The notes under the pieces are model-generated. The model was not told the DNA's origin. It ran no database searches and worked only from the letters and a program-made list of their open reading frames with translations. A stretch of DNA of 64,000 bases, taken from positions 124,001 to 188,000 of the forward strand of contig NZ_JBHTBN010000003.1 of NCBI RefSeq assembly GCF_042664795.1, given 5' to 3'. Position numbers and translations under genes: made by a program. Positions 18,924 to 27,790 of this stretch are shown here, piece after piece; within the stretch, counting starts at the first letter, position 1; the number at the start of each line of letters is the position of its first letter. The DNA is from Jejudonia soesokkakensis. Its GTDB lineage: Bacteria > Bacteroidota > Bacteroidia > Flavobacteriales > Flavobacteriaceae.

Positions 18924-18954
18924 TTGTAATAACGCACCTCTCATTGTATCTTTA
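18924..18954 (+). promoter_or_regulatory. Promoter of the DUF2007 gene
   Basis: TTG (18924-18926), a 20-nt spacer and TATCTTTA (18947-18954) match the Bacteroidota promoter with one mismatch in the -7 box. The start codon lies 12 nt downstream. Confidence 0.55.
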
Positions 18955-18966
18955 TAAGAAAACAGT

Positions 18967-19206
18967 ATGAAATCAAACGAAGAGACCACACGTATTTATA
19001 CAGGACCGGCTATGATCGCCAAAGGTCTAATTTCACGATTGAATGATATAGGAATCAGTCCTATTGAAAGGAATGATAATGAAAGCGGAATTACTGCTGG
19101 ATTTGCTCAAGGAGTACCAGGACAAGTTATGTTATTTATAAGACAAGATGAACTTTTAAAAGCACAAGAAACGATTGACACATATCTTGCTGAAGTAGGC
19201 GAATAG
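18967..19206 (+). CDS. DUF2007 domain protein
   Basis: A 79-residue protein matching the DUF2007 family, often annotated as a putative signal-transducing protein. It has the pattern of a small alpha/beta (ACT-like) fold: RIYTGPAMIAKGLISRLNDIGI, then two strands around QVMLFIRQDE and a C-terminal helix. It is single-gene, with a clear promoter. Its stop codon directly abuts the stop codon of the convergent ABC-F gene, with no spacer and no terminator hairpin between. Function is not established for the family. Confidence 0.82.
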   Translation: MKSNEETTRIYTGPAMIAKGLISRLNDIGISPIERNDNESGITAGFAQGVPGQVMLFIRQDELLKAQETIDTYLAEVGE

Positions 19207-20832
19207 TTACGCCAGTATTCCATACATCTTTTCGCGTTGCTCTTTAATTTTTTTATCATTCATATATTCATCAAACGTCATGTAACGGTCTATAATACCA
19301 TTTGGTGTTAGCTCCATTACACGATTTCCAACCGTTTGTGCAAACTCATGATCGTGGGTTGTAAATAAAACAGTTCCCTTGAAATTCTTTAAACTGTTGT
19401 TAAAGGCAGTGATTGATTCTAGGTCTAAGTGATTGGTGGGCTCATCTAACATGACAACGTTGGCACGCATCATCATCATTCTGCTTAACATACAACGTAC
19501 TTTTTCTCCTCCTGATAGTACATTACATTTCTTTAATGCCTCTTCCCCACTAAATAGCATTTTTCCTAAAAATCCTCTAATATGGACTTCTTCTCTTTCT
19601 TCTTCGGTTTTAGCCCATTGACGCAACCAATCTACTAGTGACATTTCATTTTCAAAGAAGGAATGATTGTCGAGTGGAAGATAACTCTGATTCGTAGTAA
19701 CTCCCCATTGATAGGTTCCAGAATCTTGTTTTGCATTCCCGTTGATAATTTCATAAAATGCAGTTGTAGCTCTCGAATCCTTAGAGTACACGACCACCTT
19801 ATCACCCTTTACAAGATTCATATCAATGTTTTTAAACAGAACTTCCCCATCTATAGACGCTGAAAGATTTTCAACATTTAAAATCTGATCTCCTGCTTCG
19901 CGTTCGCGTTCAAAAATAATGGCAGGGTATCTTCGGCTGGAAGGCTTAATGTCTGAAACATTTAGCTTTTCGATCATCTTTTTTCTACTAGTTGCCTGTT
20001 TCGACTTTGCAACATTGGCAGAGAATCTTCGAATGAATTCTTCCAGTTCTTTTTTCTTTTCTTCCGCTTTTTTGTTTTGCTGTGCACGTTGTCTTGCGGC
20101 TAATTGACTACTCTCGTACCAAAAGGTATAGTTTCCACTAAAATGATTGATCTTTCCGAAGTCAATATCAGAGATATGCGTACATACTGCGTCTAAAAAG
20201 TGACGGTCATGTGATACCACGATGACACAATTATCATAATTTGCAAGAAAATTTTCCAGCCAGCCGATTGTTTCGTAATCCAAATCGTTGGTAGGCTCAT
20301 CCATGATCAACACATCTGGATTTCCAAAAAGTGCCTGAGCGAGTAACACGCGAACTTTTTGTTTTCCGTCTATATCTGCCATCAATGTATAATGTAACGA
20401 CTCATCAATACCAAGATTTGATAGTAAGGCTGCTGCGTTACTGTCTGCATTCCAGCCATCCATTTCTTCAAAAGCAACCTGAAGCTCCCCAATTTTCTCG
20501 GCGTTTTCGTCGGTATAATCTTCGTATAGCTTGTCGATCTGAGTTTTGATTGCAAATTGCTCTTTATTTCCTCTCAATACCGTTTCTAAGACCGAATACT
20601 CGTCGTAGGCACTGTGATCCTGCTCTAAGACTGACATACGTTTGCCAGATTCCAAGTGAACATGACCAGACGTAGGATCCTGTTTTCCTGAAATAATCTT
20701 TAAAAAAGTTGATTTTCCTGCTCCATTGGCGCCAATGATTCCGTAACAGTTGCCTGTAACAAACTGCGTGTTTACTTCATCAAATAAGATGCGTTTGCCA
20801 AATTGAACCGATAAATTTGAAACTGATAACAT
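19207..20832 (-). CDS. ABC-F family ATP-binding protein (YbiT-like)
   Basis: A 541-residue protein with two ABC ATPase domains and no membrane segment, the hallmark of ABC-F ribosome-associated ATPases. Walker A GANGAGKST is at about residue 34, with MDEPTNDLD in the first domain; LSGGEKVR and LDEPTNHLD are in the second. The first domain has DGKQK in place of the signature LSGGQ, as in YbiT-type members. The linker (about residues 240-300) is the charged interdomain helix pair. A perfect -7 box and an AGGAG run lie upstream. It may act on translating ribosomes; a resistance role is not indicated. Confidence 0.92.
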   Translation of the reverse strand: MLSVSNLSVQFGKRILFDEVNTQFVTGNCYGIIGANGAGKSTFLKIISGKQDPTSGHVHLESGKRMSVLEQDHSAYDEYSVLETVLRGNKEQFAIKTQIDKLYEDYTDENAEKIGELQVAFEEMDGWNADSNAAALLSNLGIDESLHYTLMADIDGKQKVRVLLAQALFGNPDVLIMDEPTNDLDYETIGWLENFLANYDNCVIVVSHDRHFLDAVCTHISDIDFGKINHFSGNYTFWYESSQLAARQRAQQNKKAEEKKKELEEFIRRFSANVAKSKQATSRKKMIEKLNVSDIKPSSRRYPAIIFEREREAGDQILNVENLSASIDGEVLFKNIDMNLVKGDKVVVYSKDSRATTAFYEIINGNAKQDSGTYQWGVTTNQSYLPLDNHSFFENEMSLVDWLRQWAKTEEEREEVHIRGFLGKMLFSGEEALKKCNVLSGGEKVRCMLSRMMMMRANVVMLDEPTNHLDLESITAFNNSLKNFKGTVLFTTHDHEFAQTVGNRVMELTPNGIIDRYMTFDEYMNDKKIKEQREKMYGILA

Positions 20833-20860
20833 AGCGATCTCCTGCTTTTATAATTTTCGG

Positions 20861-20868
20861 CAAAAATA
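20861..20868 (-). promoter_or_regulatory. -7 promoter box for the ABC-F gene
   Basis: TATTTTTG on the minus strand, 28 nt before the ATG at 20832. The leader contains AGGAG 8 nt before the ATG, a Shine-Dalgarno-like run that is uncommon in this phylum. Confidence 0.5.
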
Positions 20869-20952
20869 GTTATAAATAGAGGACTAAAGAAACATTAACG
20901 TTTTTATATTCCTTTTAACGCTCAATTAACATATTACGGCAGAACCGTCGGC

Positions 20953-20960
20953 TACATTTG
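20953..20960 (+). promoter_or_regulatory. -7 promoter box for the thioredoxin-fold lipoprotein gene
   Basis: TACATTTG exactly matches TAnnTTTG and lies 23 nt before the TTG start at 20984, supporting that unusual start codon. Confidence 0.45.
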
Positions 20961-20983
20961 TTACAAACAACATTTTACAGCCC

Positions 20984-22384
20984 TTGTATAGTAAACTACT
21001 TATATTTCTTATTCCGTTTGTTTTATTTTCCTGTAATACGAAGGAAGAAACTTCGAATGATAGCTGGATTGGAGGTCAAATAGTGAATCCAAAAAGCGAC
21101 TACGTTGTCATCTTAAAAGAAGGGGTGTTATTGGATACGGTTTCTCTGGATCACAATAATTTTTTTATGTACCACCCCGAAAATTCTGAAAAAGGACTTT
21201 ATACCATTAAACATAACGAGTATCAAGTGTTCTATCTAGAACCAGGTGATAGTTTGATGCTTCGCGTCAATACCATGGATTTTGATGAGTCGATATCCTT
21301 TACAGGTACGGGAGCAGAAAAGAATAATTTATTGATAGATCTTTTTTTACGAAATGAAGAGGATACAGAAATGATGGGGGACATCTACCAATTACCTCCT
21401 TCACAGTTTTTAAAAAAAATTGATTCCTTACAGCGCATCAGAAAAAAAATGGTAGCTGGTTTTACTTCGGAAAATAAAGCATCAGATGATTTTAAAGCAA
21501 TCGTAGAAGCAAATCTAGCGTACGATTACTATTCGAAAAAAGAATCGTATGTCGCAATACATGCCGAAAATCCCTCATCTTATTTAGATTCACTACCTCC
21601 AAATTATTTCGATTATAGGAAAAAAATAAATCTTGACAATCCATCTTTCAGAAATTATTTTTCATATACACGCTTTTTAAATAGGTACTTTGATAACCTA
21701 GCACATGAAAAAATTGATAGCGCTACCGACTATTATGACTGGAACTCCTATGCTCACAATAAAGAAAAAATTATACTAATAGACAGTTTGGTAAAAAACG
21801 ACTCTATTAAAAACAGCCTTATGCGCAGAGCAGTAAGACGGTATTTATTAAGCACTAAAGATGGTGTCAAATCTCAAGAAATTGTCTCATTATTTGCTGA
21901 AATATCAACAAATAAAAATGATCTTGAAGCACTTCAAGCACTGGCGACCTATACTGTAAAATTGACCCCTGGAAATAAAATTCCAGACATACAATTGGTC
22001 GATACCGAGAATTTGAACCGAAATCTTCAAAATTTAATTAAGAAGAATTCTGTCATCTATTTTTGGACCTACGAATCGGTTAACCATTACAGAGATGTTC
22101 ATACCAAGGCAGCCGAATTACATAATAAATATCCAGAATACGATTTTATAGGAATCAACACAGATCGTGATTATAAAAAATGGAAAGCCATAGTTCTTCG
22201 TAATGGTTTTAAAACGAAAGACGAATATCAGATTGAAAACCTAGAAAACGCTGCAAACGAGTTAGCAATTCATACCGTTAATAAAGCTATTATCGTAGGA
22301 CGCGACGGTAAAATCTTGGATGGAAACACATCGCTTTTTAGTTCTTCCATCGAAACACTTTTAGTAGGATATTTAAATCGCTAA
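20984..22384 (+). CDS. Lipoprotein with C-terminal thioredoxin-like domain lacking CXXC
   Basis: A 466-residue lipoprotein; the lipobox is LFSC at residues 14-17. The N-terminal third resembles the DUF4369-type beta-sandwich found in Bacteroidota TlpA-like proteins. A helical middle follows, and the last 140 residues have a thioredoxin fold beginning GNKIPDIQL. The expected redox site reads FWTYESVNHY, so the CXXC pair is absent and a redox role is unlikely. Translation appears to begin at TTG, since no ATG precedes the signal peptide in frame and a -7 box lies just upstream. The 3' end overlaps the convergent EEP gene by four bases. Confidence 0.75.
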   Translation: MYSKLLIFLIPFVLFSCNTKEETSNDSWIGGQIVNPKSDYVVILKEGVLLDTVSLDHNNFFMYHPENSEKGLYTIKHNEYQVFYLEPGDSLMLRVNTMDFDESISFTGTGAEKNNLLIDLFLRNEEDTEMMGDIYQLPPSQFLKKIDSLQRIRKKMVAGFTSENKASDDFKAIVEANLAYDYYSKKESYVAIHAENPSSYLDSLPPNYFDYRKKINLDNPSFRNYFSYTRFLNRYFDNLAHEKIDSATDYYDWNSYAHNKEKIILIDSLVKNDSIKNSLMRRAVRRYLLSTKDGVKSQEIVSLFAEISTNKNDLEALQALATYTVKLTPGNKIPDIQLVDTENLNRNLQNLIKKNSVIYFWTYESVNHYRDVHTKAAELHNKYPEYDFIGINTDRDYKKWKAIVLRNGFKTKDEYQIENLENAANELAIHTVNKAIIVGRDGKILDGNTSLFSSSIETLLVGYLNR

Positions 22385-23415
22385 TCTTTCTTAGACCATC
22401 CTAGGGTTGCACTTAACGGATAATGATCTGAAAAGGATTCTTTAATGGTTTCAAAAGTCACCACTTCCAACATTTCAGAAGTCATTATATAATCGATTCT
22501 CATTGGATAACCGTCAAATTTAAACGTAGTGCCAAGGCCATTGCCACGTTCTACATAAGCATCCTTATAATGATTTGTTAGTTGGTGGTAGGTATAAGAA
22601 TATGGTGTATTGTTAAAATCACCAGACAGAATAACAGGGAACGGAGCTATTTTAGCATGTTCTAAAATCGCTTCTACCTGGGTTTGTTGTCTTTTAAAAG
22701 TTTCGGTCATGCGCTTTCGAATTCGCTCTTTATCCCCGCCTTGTAAATAAGTGACCGAAGGTAAAATACCTAACGATTGCAAATGTAAATTATACACTCT
22801 AAGGGTATCGCTTCCCTTAACCACGTCGGCATAGATCGTGTTGTTATTTGAGTCTTTAAAATCAAAAGCACCGGTATTTTGTAAGGGATATTTGGAATAA
22901 ATCGCATGTCCCAGTTTTACTTCATTATTTCTGAAATGTACATATTGGTATGGATATTCGGGGATGGTAAGGTGCGTTTCTCTGTAAAATTCCTGAATAC
23001 AGATCACATCAGGATTTTCAGAATTCACTAAGGTCGAAAAAGAGGCCAATACGTCTTCTGAAGGATTTGTCTCATAGGCATTAAACAAACGCACATTATA
23101 GGTAAGTATTTTTAAGGTATGCTCGTATGCGGAGGCGTCTCCTTCCGAAGACAACTCAAAAAAAGGATTAAAATGAAAAAAAGAAAATGCGACTAAAACT
23201 CCAGATAAGAAAGCTTTTCGTTTCCAACGAAAACACCAGTAGATAGCAAAAAACAAATTCAGTAGAATTAACGGTGATACTACCAGGCTTAATAAAGTAA
23301 TACTTGAAAATGTTTTAGGTGGCAAATACGGTAGCACAAATGATAACAATAGTAAGAGGGCTACACAAATGTTTGCCCAATACACTATCGTTCCTAAAAG
23401 ACCTAATCGTTTCAA
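22381..23415 (-). CDS. Endonuclease/exonuclease/phosphatase (EEP) family membrane protein
   Basis: A 344-residue protein with about three N-terminal membrane segments (residues 5-85) followed by an EEP-fold domain. That domain contains CIQEFYRE (catalytic Glu), SGDFNNTPYS (catalytic Asp and Asn) and the C-terminal SDHYPLSATL with its catalytic His. The substrate may be a nucleic acid, phospholipid or phosphate ester; it cannot be told here. The start is TTG at 23415, with no alternative ATG before the first membrane helix. It is the last gene of the operon running from the small membrane protein through mutL and two rhomboids. Confidence 0.82.
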   Translation of the reverse strand: MKRLGLLGTIVYWANICVALLLLLSFVLPYLPPKTFSSITLLSLVVSPLILLNLFFAIYWCFRWKRKAFLSGVLVAFSFFHFNPFFELSSEGDASAYEHTLKILTYNVRLFNAYETNPSEDVLASFSTLVNSENPDVICIQEFYRETHLTIPEYPYQYVHFRNNEVKLGHAIYSKYPLQNTGAFDFKDSNNNTIYADVVKGSDTLRVYNLHLQSLGILPSVTYLQGGDKERIRKRMTETFKRQQTQVEAILEHAKIAPFPVILSGDFNNTPYSYTYHQLTNHYKDAYVERGNGLGTTFKFDGYPMRIDYIMTSEMLEVVTFETIKESFSDHYPLSATLGWSKKD

Positions 23416-23425
23416 ATACGTTGAT

Positions 23426-24301
23426 TTAATCTTCTTTTCCAGCTTTAAACAGGAAATCTTTTTCTGCTTTAGTCAAACTTTCATAGCCGCTTTTCCCGAT
23501 TTTATCCAAGATGTCATCCACCTTTTTCTGTGTTTCGGTTTTTGAAGGCTTTTGTTTAGAACGTTTGGGAGTTGTTTGTGTTGTGCGATGCACTTTTTTA
23601 AATGGTTTTTTGGTACGGGGCTTAAATACATCTTCGACCCAACTAATCAATTTTGTAAACCACAAACCTATGTCGTTTCCTTTCGCCAATTGAATCGCAT
23701 ACGAATATCCTAAAATAGCTCCTCCAATATGTGCCAATAACCCACCGGCATTTCCAGATATAGGCAATCGAACTAAATCTATTAGAAAAATTACAGCTGC
23801 AATGTGCCATAATTTTATAGTCCAAGTAAAAATCCGCAATTCAGTATTAGGTGTGTAAGTCGCAATAAAGATCACAATAGCCATTACAGCTCCGGAGGCT
23901 CCTAACAAATAAGAAGAGGAGTTTAAAAATACAGGGAATATATTATAAGACAATACATATAAGAGTCCGCCACTCATCGCCCCTAACAAGTAAATGGTAA
24001 GATACCGTTTCGAGTCAAAAAGATTTAATACAATATTGCTAAACCAATACAGCATATACATATTAAATAACAAATGCCAAAAGCCATAATGTATAAATGC
24101 ATAGGTTATAAAAGACCAGGGTTGCAAAATAAATTCTGGCAAGCCATCTGGTAACACAAACCATCGTGTTAGTGATATGGGTGCAATTTGACCAAAGAAA
24201 GAGGTAAGACTAATGAGCAAAAAGATCACCGCATTGATCGCAATAATTTTTACTGCGATACTCGATGTCTTAAATTGATATGCTAAACTATTCGCTGCCA
24301 T
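23426..24301 (-). CDS. Rhomboid family intramembrane serine protease (second copy)
   Basis: A 291-residue rhomboid protease with six or so membrane segments. The catalytic Ser is in GASGAVM and the catalytic His in LLAHIGGAILGY; the HxxxN segment is HYGFWHLLFNMY. A basic cytosolic tail of about 80 residues (PRTKKPFKKVHRTTQTT...) follows the membrane core and ends with a short helical segment. It lies 51 nt after the first rhomboid gene and 10 nt before the EEP gene. The two rhomboids differ clearly in sequence and in the tail. Substrates are unknown. Confidence 0.9.
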   Translation of the reverse strand: MAANSLAYQFKTSSIAVKIIAINAVIFLLISLTSFFGQIAPISLTRWFVLPDGLPEFILQPWSFITYAFIHYGFWHLLFNMYMLYWFSNIVLNLFDSKRYLTIYLLGAMSGGLLYVLSYNIFPVFLNSSSYLLGASGAVMAIVIFIATYTPNTELRIFTWTIKLWHIAAVIFLIDLVRLPISGNAGGLLAHIGGAILGYSYAIQLAKGNDIGLWFTKLISWVEDVFKPRTKKPFKKVHRTTQTTPKRSKQKPSKTETQKKVDDILDKIGKSGYESLTKAEKDFLFKAGKED

Positions 24302-24352
24302 ACTATTACCCGCGAAAACGAGAATTTATTCTATAACTTTATTAATTTTTAT

Positions 24353-25096
24353 CTAGTACCATCTTGTGTTATCAAAACTATTCTTTTTCCAGTACCATGC
24401 CATGATAAAACCGAATAAGGCTCCCCCAATATGGGCCCAATTAGCAATGTTTTGACCGAATAATGAAAAACCTGTTAATCCAGAAAATAAATCTAGTAAA
24501 ATTAATCCGGGTATAAAGTATTTTGCTTTGACAGGAAAAGGTATAAATAGAAGCATTAATTCTGCATTAGGGTACATGATCCCAAAGGCAACCAAAACTC
24601 CATAAATAGCCCCCGAAGCTCCTACTGCTGGAGTATGGTATGAGTCATAAAGCGATTGAATTGTATCTTGACTGATTGTTTCTAAAATAGCAGTATTGTA
24701 TTGTCCAGAATTCAACAATTGCATAATTTGTTCACTACTCATCCCTATATTTAATAGAGCTTCAAAACCACTGTGAAACTGATAGTAATTTACAAGCGTG
24801 TGAATTAATGCAGCGCCTAGACCTGCCGAAAAATAAAAGAACAAAAACTTATTGCGTCCCCACTGTGTTTCCAGAGGTGAACCAAAGGCAAATAATGCAT
24901 ACATATTAAATAAGATATGCATCAATCCCCCATGCATAAACATGCTAGTTATGGGTTGCCACCATTGAAAATTAGGATTATCAAATGGATATAATGCAAA
25001 CAACTTATAGGCTGTATCTCCTAATAAATAGGAACCTCCAAAAAAGAGGACATTGATTATAATTAATACCTTAACGGTTTCTGTTATTCTTCCCAT
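24353..25096 (-). CDS. Rhomboid family intramembrane serine protease (first copy)
   Basis: A 247-residue rhomboid with HGGLMHILFNMY, the catalytic Ser in GASGAIYG and the catalytic His in NWAHIGGALFGF. A 45-residue insertion between helices (around YHTPAV) carries a Gln/Ser-rich stretch. The chosen ATG at 25096 starts just after the mutL stop; a TTG six bases upstream would add two residues and overlap mutL by four bases. Cleaves membrane proteins within the bilayer; the target is unknown. Confidence 0.9.
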   Translation of the reverse strand: MGRITETVKVLIIINVLFFGGSYLLGDTAYKLFALYPFDNPNFQWWQPITSMFMHGGLMHILFNMYALFAFGSPLETQWGRNKFLFFYFSAGLGAALIHTLVNYYQFHSGFEALLNIGMSSEQIMQLLNSGQYNTAILETISQDTIQSLYDSYHTPAVGASGAIYGVLVAFGIMYPNAELMLLFIPFPVKAKYFIPGLILLDLFSGLTGFSLFGQNIANWAHIGGALFGFIMAWYWKKNSFDNTRWY

Positions 25097-25098
25097 CC

Positions 25099-26940
25099 TC
25101 AATTAAACTTTTTATCAAAATCGGTTGCACCCAATGTCATAATAATGGCTCTGTTTGCAGGTGATATACTTGGCTCTTTACAAGCAAATAATTGGTTTAC
25201 CAGATGCTCTCTGGCCTCACTATCTAAAGCAGTACCCGTTTTTACCGCCATACTTTTTGCCATACTTTTTGCCAATAGATCGTTCTGACTAAAGCCAGCT
25301 TCGGGAACTTCATCACGAATATCGGTAATTAATTGCTGAAGAATACGCTCTATTTGACTCTCGAGTACGCTTACAGGTATGCCATTGATCTCCATACTAT
25401 CTTCCTTAATTTCTGAAAATACAAAACCCGTTTGTGTGAGTTGTTCTTCAATCTTCAGTAAGATTTCGATCTCAGGTTTTGAAAACTGCAACTGCAACGG
25501 AAATAATAACTGCTGACTCACCGCTTCCTGCATGGTAATATTTTTCAGTAATTCTTCATACAACACACGTTCGTGAGCTCTATGCTGATGAATAACCATC
25601 ATACCACTCTTAATAGGACAGATAATATATTTATTCTGAAGCTGAAACGTCACTTGTCCAACTTCTGCTTCTTCCTGCTCAAACAAACTTCCTGTTGCCA
25701 GTTCGCTTTCCATCTCGACATTTGCAATAGTATCTTCAAAATTTTCAGACTTTAGTCCAACATACAAAGATTCCCAGGCCGGCTGTTTTTCTCTCTTAAA
25801 AGGAAAACTAATATTGCTTTGTTTTGATTCTGTTTTAAATGGATTAAATTCACGATCTACTTCAATCGTTGGCGCTACCGCAGATTTTTTACTATATTCA
25901 TAAGGCGTATCAAAGCCGGTATCTTTATTAAAATCCAATACAGGAGCTATACTAAACTGCCCCAAACTATGTTTGACCGTGGCTCTAAGCATGGCATAAA
26001 TAGCATGCTCATCGTCAAACTTAATTTCGGTCTTCGTGGGGTGAATATTAATATCTATGGAATGGGTATCAACCTCCAGCAGTAAAAAATAGCCAGGGTT
26101 GGTGCCCTCTTTCAGTAAGCCTTCAAAAGCAGATTTTACAGCATGATGTAAATACGAACTTTTAATAAAACGGTGATTGACAAAAAAGAATTGTTCGCCA
26201 CGGCTTTTCTTTGCAAACTCTGGTTTTAAAACAAATCCGGACACTTTTAAAATTTCAGTTTCTTCTTCTACCGGAACCAATTTCTCATTTGTTTTTGTTC
26301 CGAAGATATTGACGATACGCTGTCGCAAATTACTTGCGGCCAGATTAAATACATCGGCACCGTTATTCAACATGATAAAAGCAACCTGAGGATGTGCCAA
26401 AGCTACCCGATGAAATTCATCAATAATATGACGTGTCTCAACCGTATTACTTTTTAGAAAATTGCGTCGTGCAGGAATATTGTAAAAAAGATTCTTAACC
26501 GAAATGGTCGTGCCCTTTGGGGTAACCACCACTTCCTGTGATACCACTTCACTTCCTTCTATGGTTATTGCAGTTCCTACTTCGGCAGCTTCGGTTCTGG
26601 TCTTAAGCTCCACATGTGCAATCGCAGCAATAGATGCCAAAGCCTCTCCCCGAAACCCTTTGGTGTGTAAATTAAAAAGATCGTCGGCCGATTTAATTTT
26701 AGAGGTGGCATGTCGTTCAAAACACAAACGAGCGTCTGTGACCGTCATCCCTTTACCGTTGTCTATTACCTGAACAAGCGTTTTACCAGCATCCTTAATC
26801 ACAAGCGTAATAGCATCTGCACCGGCATCAATTGCGTTTTCGAGTAATTCTTTTACTACAGATGCAGGCCGTTGGACAACCTCTCCTGCAGCAATCTGAT
26901 TCGCCACATGGTCTGGTAAAAGCTCAATAATATCGGTCAT
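25099..26940 (-). CDS. mutL: DNA mismatch repair protein MutL
   Basis: A 613-residue mismatch repair ATPase linking MutS recognition to excision. The N-terminal GHKL ATPase has IAAGEVVQRPASVVKELLENAIDAGA and GFRGEALASIA; the C-terminal dimerisation domain includes QNKYIICPIK. Where endonuclease-type MutL proteins carry DQHA(X)2E(X)4E, this one reads HQHRAHERVLYEE, with His in place of the first Asp. It starts at a one-base overlap (TAATG) with the upstream small membrane protein and ends overlapping the rhomboid leader, so it is embedded in the operon. Identity is firm; nuclease activity is open. Confidence 0.96.
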   Translation of the reverse strand: MTDIIELLPDHVANQIAAGEVVQRPASVVKELLENAIDAGADAITLVIKDAGKTLVQVIDNGKGMTVTDARLCFERHATSKIKSADDLFNLHTKGFRGEALASIAAIAHVELKTRTEAAEVGTAITIEGSEVVSQEVVVTPKGTTISVKNLFYNIPARRNFLKSNTVETRHIIDEFHRVALAHPQVAFIMLNNGADVFNLAASNLRQRIVNIFGTKTNEKLVPVEEETEILKVSGFVLKPEFAKKSRGEQFFFVNHRFIKSSYLHHAVKSAFEGLLKEGTNPGYFLLLEVDTHSIDINIHPTKTEIKFDDEHAIYAMLRATVKHSLGQFSIAPVLDFNKDTGFDTPYEYSKKSAVAPTIEVDREFNPFKTESKQSNISFPFKREKQPAWESLYVGLKSENFEDTIANVEMESELATGSLFEQEEAEVGQVTFQLQNKYIICPIKSGMMVIHQHRAHERVLYEELLKNITMQEAVSQQLLFPLQLQFSKPEIEILLKIEEQLTQTGFVFSEIKEDSMEINGIPVSVLESQIERILQQLITDIRDEVPEAGFSQNDLLAKSMAKSMAVKTGTALDSEAREHLVNQLFACKEPSISPANRAIIMTLGATDFDKKFN

Positions 26941-27227
26941 TAGTTCTGCGGCAAGAAGATGGACAAATCAAAATCTATAATGTACAGAAACAATAAAATA
27001 AAAATGGCAACAATAATAAGGATACGTCTGTTGGCTGTTTTATCAGGCTTCTTTCTAAGATCATTCCAGGCATTTTTAAAATTTGATTTTAAGCCCGAAG
27101 AACCTACCGTATGACGAAATTTATCAAATTTATGCTCAATTTCATAAGGACTTCCTTCACCATCGTTCTGGTAGTAACGAGGCGTATAACTAAATTTTTT
27201 CGCTTTACGTTTGCTTATTATTCCCAT
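26940..27227 (-). CDS. Small membrane protein upstream of mutL
   Basis: A 95-residue protein of unknown function. The first 65 residues are charged (MGIISKRKAKKFSYTPRYY...), with a Lys/Arg-rich stretch RKKPDKTANRR, followed by one membrane helix at residues 69-88 (ILIIVAIFILLFLYIIDF). A longer frame starting 81 nt upstream is rejected because a strong promoter (TTG-N20-TAACTTTG) lies inside it. It precedes mutL with a TAATG overlap. Homologues next to mutL and ribH in flavobacteria are often mislabelled riboflavin synthase subunit beta; nothing in the sequence supports that name. Confidence 0.8.
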   Translation of the reverse strand: MGIISKRKAKKFSYTPRYYQNDGEGSPYEIEHKFDKFRHTVGSSGLKSNFKNAWNDLRKKPDKTANRRILIIVAIFILLFLYIIDFDLSIFLPQN

Positions 27228-27241
27228 AGTTTCTGTGTTTT

Positions 27242-27272
27242 CAAAGTTACTTAAAATACTGCAGTATATCAA
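27242..27272 (-). promoter_or_regulatory. Promoter of the mutL-rhomboid-EEP operon
   Basis: On the minus strand TTG (27272-27270), a 20-nt spacer and TAACTTTG (27249-27242) match the Bacteroidota promoter consensus exactly. The spacer contains the 12-bp palindrome ATACTGCAGTAT, a possible operator. The start codon is 14 nt downstream. Confidence 0.7.
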
Positions 27273-27335
27273 TTGATTTTTCCTTGTTTTCTTACTAACA
27301 AGTATCATTCCAATTCGCAGTTACAGTAGGGCATT

Positions 27336-27366
27336 TTGTTTCAGGAATTGAAAATGTGTATCTTTA
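27336..27366 (+). promoter_or_regulatory. Promoter of the lipocalin-like lipoprotein gene
   Basis: TTG (27336-27338), a 20-nt spacer and TATCTTTA (27359-27366) fit the Bacteroidota promoter with one mismatch. The ATG is 11 nt downstream. A possible earlier TTG start coincides with the -33 element and cannot be used. Confidence 0.6.
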
Positions 27367-27377
27367 AAATAAAAATC

Positions 27378-27785
27378 ATGAAAAAGCTATCCCTACTTTT
27401 ACTACTCTCAATCTTTATAGTAAGTTGTGCTTCGGAAGATAAAACACTAGAATTTACAGCAGACAACCTGATTGGAACCTGGAAATTAGTGGAAGCTTAT
27501 GCAGACCCCGGGGATGGAAGTGGTACGTATCAACCAGTAACCAACGGATATACGTTTACACTAAACAGTGATGGTACATTTACTTCAGAACGAATTTCTG
27601 AATGTGAATCTGGCACATACTCAATTCAAGAGAATGCGAAACTTGTTTTTCAATTTGACTGTGAAAATTACTCTGAAATTTTTGTAGATACAGCTAAATT
27701 TGACGGATCAAAACTTGTCACCTCTCCCCTGTCACCTATTGTTTGCACAGATGGATGTGGAAATAAATTCAAGAAAATTAAGTAG
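27378..27785 (+). CDS. Lipocalin-like lipoprotein
   Basis: A 135-residue lipoprotein: signal peptide MKKLSLLLLLSIF with lipobox IVSC, then a single small beta-barrel domain beginning LIGTWKLVEAYADPGDG. The LxGTW opening, alternating beta-strands and a YTFTLNSDGTFTSERIS strand pair are typical of the lipocalin-like domain common in flavobacterial lipoproteins. Two Cys pairs (CESG, CENY and CTDGC) could form disulfides. The gene is convergent with ribH with a 5-bp gap. Ligand and role are unknown. Confidence 0.8.
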   Translation: MKKLSLLLLLSIFIVSCASEDKTLEFTADNLIGTWKLVEAYADPGDGSGTYQPVTNGYTFTLNSDGTFTSERISECESGTYSIQENAKLVFQFDCENYSEIFVDTAKFDGSKLVTSPLSPIVCTDGCGNKFKKIK

Positions 27786-27790
27786 TTTGA

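Noticed and set aside
26940..27227. Riboflavin synthase beta subunit
   Set aside because: The name is sometimes given to such genes by proximity, but the sequence is a small charged protein with one membrane helix and no lumazine or riboflavin synthase motif; ribH is separate.
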